Part shown: in pieces, positions 61,101-64,000 of the stretch
Numbering within the stretch: position 1 is the first letter of the stretch
How the letters are laid out: every line of letters begins with the position of its first letter
From: Poseidonocella sp. HB161398
Lineage (GTDB): Bacteria > Pseudomonadota > Alphaproteobacteria > Rhodobacterales > Rhodobacteraceae
DNA: 64,000 nt
Assembly: GCF_005870025.1 (NCBI RefSeq)
Contig: NZ_VATA01000027.1
Location: 1 to 64,000 of the forward strand
Direction of reading: 5' to 3'
Notes under the pieces: model-generated
Told to the model about the DNA's origin: nothing
Seen by the model: the letters and a program-made list of their open reading frames with translations, nothing else
The model's database searches: none
Program-made: the position numbers and the translations under genes

Positions 61101-64000
61101 CCTGGCGGCCGCGGGCGATGGCGCCGATCGCGTCCCAGGTGGTGATCTGCGAGGCCTCGTCGAAGATCACCAGGTCGAAGGCGGCATGCCCGGCGGGCAG
61201 GTACTGCGCAACCGAGAGCGGCGACATCAGCACGCAGGGGGCGAGCCGGGTGAAGGCGTCCGGCATTTCCGAGATCAGCGTGCGGATCGGCAGGCTCGGC
61301 CGCTGCAGGCCGAGCTGGTGGCGCAGCACGCCGAGCTCGGAGCGGCGCGGGACGCTGTCGCGGGCGGGCAGGCCGTGGCGGATGCGCGCCATCACCTGGG
61401 GCGCGGCCATGCCGGCGGCGCGCGTTTCCAGCTCGCGGAAGCGGCGGATCGCGTCCTCGTGCCGCCAGTGCGAGAAGCCGCGCAGGCAGGGCTCGTCATC
61501 CATCGCCAGGGGCAGCCACCAGGCGGCATAGGCGGCGGCGAAGGCCCGCGCGGCGCCGGTTTGCAGACGGCCGTCTTCGAGCGCGTCGACCAACGGGGCG
61601 AGCCCGGCGGCGCGGGCCTCGCCGCTGATGCCAACCCAGCGGGTCCAGTCCTCCAGATGCGCGCGGCTCGACAGCAGGGTCTCGAGCGCTTCGGCGAGCG
61701 ATGCCAGGGGCGCTGTCCCGGGCGCCTGTCCGGCGGTTTCGGCGAAGGCCGCGGCGGCCTCTGTCCAGGTCTCGCGGCAGTCCCGGAAGGCAGTGAGCGC
61801 CTCGCGCAGCGCGCCGGGGCCGCGGGCGGCCAGGCTCTGCCGGGCGGCAAGCCAGCGGGCGGGATCGGCGACACGCCCGGCAAGACCGTCGAAGGTGGCG
61901 CGCAGCGCGGCCGCCTCGGCGGTCCAACGCGTCAGCCGCGCCTCGTCGGTTTCGGCCCCGTCGAAGGCAGGGCAGCCCGTCAGCGGCAGCGCGTCGATTT
62001 CCGCGCGCAGCTCTCGCGCCTCGGCAAGGGCGGGGATGTCGCGTTCGGGATCGGCCCGGCCGCCGGTCGCGTAGGTCTGCAAGAGCTTCCGCAGCGAGGA
62101 CAGCGCCAGCGCGGAAAGCGGCCAGATCTTCGCCTGCGCCCGGCGCCAGTCGGCATCGAGCTGGTCGAGCGGGATGCGCTCCAGCCGGTCCATCGGATAG
62201 TCGGCGGAGAGCCGCGCCCCGGCCGCGCGATAGTCCGGGGCGAGCCGGGCCAGGTCGGCGGCGGCGGCTTCAAGCGCCTGCGTGTCGCGCTCCAGCGCCC
62301 AGCCGACATCCTCGCCGGTTTCCGGGACCGCGGCCAGTGTGGCGAGCGCGTCGAGATGCTCCGGCGCGCCGTCGGGATCGGGCTGCAGCCCGGCGAGACC
62401 GGCGGCCTTCTGGGCGGCAGCGGCCAGCGCGCGGGTCGCGGCGGCCAGCGTCTCCGCCTCATCGAACAGCGCGGCCTGCCAGGCGAAGGACCAGTACCCG
62501 GCGGCGACCAGCTCCAGCGGCGGCCGGCCGGCGACGATTTCATGGCAGCGCTCGACCGCGGCGGCCAGGCGTTCGAGCCGCGCATAGCTTTCGGCGTCAT
62601 GGGCGTCGCGCCCGGCGAAGGACAGCGCGAAGGGCTGCTCCGCCCCGGCCGCGCGGCCGATCGCCTGGTAGACGCTGAAACCCTGGCTGCCGCTCCGGTG
62701 CAGCGCGGCGACATATTGGTTCAGCGTGTCGCGCGTCCCGGCCAGCTCGCCGGTCACCTGCGCCCAGTCCGCGCCCTCGGCCTCGGCGGCGCGGTCCCAG
62801 CTGCGGCCGAGCTGGTCGAGCACCGACTTGCGGTCCGACTTGTTCGAATGCAGCTCCAGCACCGCATCGGCGAGCCCGTGCGCCGTCAGCCGCCGGTGCA
62901 CCACGTCGAGCGCGGCGGATTTCTCGGCGACGAACAGCACCGTCTTCCCGGCGGCCAGGCACTGGGCGATCATGTTGGCGATCGTCTGGCTCTTGCCGGT
63001 CCCGGGCGGGCCGATCAGCACGAAATCATGCCCTTCCTGCGCGGCCAGAACCGCGGCGAGCTGCGAGGAATCCGCCGGCAGCGGCGTGAAGAGATCGGCC
63101 GGGGCGACGCGGCGGTCGAGCTCCTCGGGCCGGGGCAGGGCGGGGGCGTCCCCGGCGAGGAAGGGCTCGGCGGGGTTGTCGACCAGATGGCGCACCAGCG
63201 GGCTTTCCCGCAGGCTGGCGGTGCGGTCGACAAGGTCCTTCCACATCAGGAACTTGGCGAAGGAGAAGGTCGACATCGCCAGATCCTCGACCACCTCGAA
63301 CCCGGCGATGTCGCGCACCTTGCGGCGCAGGATCTCGAAGATCAGCGGCAGGTCGTAGCCGCTGCCGTCGCGGGGCAGCTCGCCCTCCAGCTCGGGGATC
63401 TCCAGGTCGAAATCGCGCTTGAGGAATTCCAGCAGCGTGGCGTTGAAGCGGACCTCGTCCTCGTGGGTCTCGATGACGAAATCCGACTGCGCCGAGCGGC
63501 GGGTGATGCGCACCGGGATCAGCAGCATCGGCGCGCGGTAGCTGCGGCTGTCGCCCTCGGATTTCTTCCAGCGCAGGAAGCCCGCGGCGAGGAACAGCGT
63601 GCTGGTCCCGCCCTCCTGCATGTCGCTCTTGGCGCGGCGGTAGAGCGCCAGCAGCCGCGCCTCGGTGTCCTTCGCGGTCAGCGGCACGGCGATCCGGCCC
63701 TTCTCGAAGGCGTCGCGGCAGAGCGTGGCGAGAAGCTCGGCCTCTTCCGCGGGGCCGAGGTCGCGGGCGCCGAGCTGGCTGTCTTCCTTCAGCGCCAGCG
63801 CGCGGAACTTGCGCCCGCCGGCCAGCTGGTCCTCCAGGAGCGCGACATCGGGGCAGAGCAGCGGCAGCGTCTGCTTGGTGTCGCGGAAATTCAGCAGCCG
63901 GTTGCGCAGCGACAGGTCGAGCAGCTTGCGCTGCCAGCGCGAGATCCGGTCGGCCGGGCTGTCGGGCTCCTCCTCCACCAGATCGCCGGGCAGGAAGCCC
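58195..64000 (-). CDS. DUF4011-helicase-nuclease-DUF3320 protein (Hhe-like), 5' end outside window
   Basis: At least 1934 residues; the frame is open to the window edge, so the N terminus is missing (a GTG at 63976-63978 is internal or a possible start). Numbered from that GTG: DUF4011 start (RISRWQRKLLDLSLRNRLLN, about 12-31); P-loop LIGPPGTGKSQTIAN (about 318-332); Walker B VIFDEASQITTWD (about 935-947); VGDPKQLPPTNFF; HYRSRDEAL (about 1015); QGDERDVMLFSITFG (about 1140); VAVTRARCELHVF (about 1183), i.e. an SF1 helicase. A PD-(D/E)xK/Vsr-like nuclease follows (about 1239-1355, GFRIDLGVVHPD...AGIECDGATYHSS). Then about 410 residues of Pro/Ala/Glu/Ser-rich, unordered sequence (1363-1775), and DUF3320 (about 1776-1927). 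Related fusions (Hhe) have been reported as anti-phage proteins. Confidence 0.88.
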   Translation of the reverse strand, partial: GFLPGDLVEEEPDSPADRISRWQRKLLDLSLRNRLLNFRDTKQTLPLLCPDVALLEDQLAGGRKFRALALKEDSQLGARDLGPAEEAELLATLCRDAFEKGRIAVPLTAKDTEARLLALYRRAKSDMQEGGTSTLFLAAGFLRWKKSEGDSRSYRAPMLLIPVRITRRSAQSDFVIETHEDEVRFNATLLEFLKRDFDLEIPELEGELPRDGSGYDLPLIFEILRRKVRDIAGFEVVEDLAMSTFSFAKFLMWKDLVDRTASLRESPLVRHLVDNPAEPFLAGDAPALPRPEELDRRVAPADLFTPLPADSSQLAAVLAAQEGHDFVLIGPPGTGKSQTIANMIAQCLAAGKTVLFVAEKSAALDVVHRRLTAHGLADAVLELHSNKSDRKSVLDQLGRSWDRAAEAEGADWAQVTGELAGTRDTLNQYVAALHRSGSQGFSVYQAIGRAAGAEQPFALSFAGRDAHDAESYARLERLAAAVERCHEIVAGRPPLELVAAGYWSFAWQAALFDEAETLAAATRALAAAAQKAAGLAGLQPDPDGAPEHLDALATLAAVPETGEDVGWALERDTQALEAAAADLARLAPDYRAAGARLSADYPMDRLERIPLDQLDADWRRAQAKIWPLSALALSSLRKLLQTYATGGRADPERDIPALAEARELRAEIDALPLTGCPAFDGAETDEARLTRWTAEAAALRATFDGLAGRVADPARWLAARQSLAARGPGALREALTAFRDCRETWTEAAAAFAETAGQAPGTAPLASLAEALETLLSSRAHLEDWTRWVGISGEARAAGLAPLVDALEDGRLQTGAARAFAAAYAAWWLPLAMDDEPCLRGFSHWRHEDAIRRFRELETRAAGMAAPQVMARIRHGLPARDSVPRRSELGVLRHQLGLQRPSLPIRTLISEMPDAFTRLAPCVLMSPLSVAQYLPAGHAAFDLVIFDEASQITTWDAIGAIARGRQAVIVGDPKQLPPTNFFGRSDDSEEELPETEKDLASILDEVASAGIPTRQLDWHYRSRDEALIAFSNWHYYGGRLVTFPSPATETDAVQLHQIDGTYGRGRGRTNEAEARAIVRLAVDRMARWLELPEEQRQTLGVITFNAEQQALILDLFDEERRRDPALEWFFEEAREEPVIVKNLENIQGDERDVMLFSITFGPDAAGRLSMAFGALNGDGGEKRLNVAVTRARCELHVFASIRADQIDLERSRALGVRHLKGFLDYAARGSDALPATDEGSVGPVANPFEAAVKAAIEAKGWELRPQIGVSGFRIDLGVVHPDHAGVYLAGIECDGATYHSSATARDRDKVRQAVLENLGWTIFRIWSTDWFKTPGAVAERMHETLVAHLEADRTRRAADAEARAARGPVALLAAPEEAEPTLGPARDGTAGAEEGALPAVEKADPAEAGTDLAEAHTVAAKSEIPPGPAIPDAPFADPIDETETPHGSRETPSAANGAENVQYDPTVTAAAPSAPNSADSALASDTPPVPGGTGSATAGPGSPHDGPENDAIIQKVDASTPPELDAEALLPPDEDTPFPAQSHADRSSRRAEATVRTGILSASPDQPPETSPGPAPGNRASAETNAPSTSLPAEIVGSAEAYPAPSQPERSGPPLPANAGHGKKDAQPDHAAVPDAPTDRATALSGAEEGASASPAEEAARQASPLRGAASEHEARGPADEPLRDHAPGPVLPGAIAPQEAHAARDQSSAGPAPNSADAVGQQGKVPAAEPGPRSPVTAAGIDEESAPTLTTEPGTPEGKSLGKKEDSGSTAAPSPSAGAAVPDPERFYDPDYGPELEALIAEIVRDEGPLPLTLLGRRVAAAHGWQRTGRRIAERVRNALGQVELHPEEDTEFVWELGRHAIRVPFRPGLDRALREISRSEIAGLCDAHAAELDAEEDPPLLLARLAGISRLSSDARSYLEACLAWRRDTGGG

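Overview
The window looks like a stretch of chromosome from a very GC-rich alphaproteobacterium of the Rhodobacteraceae/Paracoccaceae type. This rests on the gene content: a DksA that keeps only one zinc-finger cysteine, FYDLN-acid (TIGR02300), DUF2927, DUF3572 and DUF2237 proteins, a complete TRAP transporter, a MoxR/von Willebrand pair, and many ATGA/GTGA/TTGA stop-start overlaps. No insertion sequence, prophage, CRISPR array or replication origin was seen. Species cannot be named from the sequence alone.

Layout. 1-5 kb: a frameshifted AAA ATPase, tRNA-Ala(GGC), a FYDLN protein with a clear terminator, a YgjP-type metallopeptidase overlapping a GntR regulator, an ExoD protein, and a CatB-type acetyltransferase broken by a one-base frameshift. 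5-12.6 kb: a cell-envelope and central-metabolism block (gpmI-envC-ctpA in one overlapping minus-strand operon; a degenerate GDPD protein, an inositol-monophosphatase-like protein and rppH on plus; an M48 protease and a GAF protein on minus). 13-18.5 kb: a minus-strand series running from a MoxR ATPase to its probable von Willebrand partner, with PPOX, ExoD, GNAT, DUF2927 and small membrane genes between them. 18.7-25.4 kb: dksA, an FAD monooxygenase, an ABC exporter, an acyl-CoA synthetase, a NUDIX hydrolase and a DUF983 protein. 25.5-27.7 kb: an EF-hand protein followed by an ECF sigma factor, a short membrane anti-sigma candidate and a periplasmic metal-sensor-like protein; the last three resemble the CnrH/CnrY/CnrX logic. 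27.7-29.6 kb has no convincing gene.

29.6-34 kb is a c-di-GMP signalling area: a PleD-like cyclase whose phospho-acceptor Asp is replaced by Gly, then DUF3572 and HAD proteins, then an H-NOX-family protein directly followed by an HNOBA-GGDEF cyclase. The H-NOX protein has lost the heme-ligand histidine and most of the YxSxR motif. 34-37.4 kb: a dctP-dctQ-dctM TRAP operon with an extra small membrane protein. 37.5-41.4 kb: a DUF2237 protein, and deoC next to an unusual one-and-a-half-length aldehyde dehydrogenase, probably for deoxyribose-phosphate breakdown. 41.5-46.4 kb: pth, a monooxygenase-fold protein, a lipoprotein, and a divergent zinc-uptake locus (zur-znuC-znuB / znuA) with Zur-box-like palindromes between the two arms. 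Downstream of znuA lie a terminator and two direct 111-bp repeats in a gene-poor 0.8-kb stretch.

47-54.2 kb: trpA, a siroheme synthase with a truncated C-terminal methyltransferase domain, and an RND efflux pump with a divergent TetR regulator and two palindromic operator candidates. 54.2-58 kb: two identical tRNA-Gly(GCC) genes, an MFS transporter and a soluble triple-PAS chemotaxis receptor. The window ends inside a very large DUF4011-helicase-nuclease-DUF3320 protein of a type reported in anti-phage systems. It carries a roughly 410-residue low-complexity linker between nuclease and DUF3320. This protein and the heme-less H-NOX/GGDEF pair are the two most interesting items.
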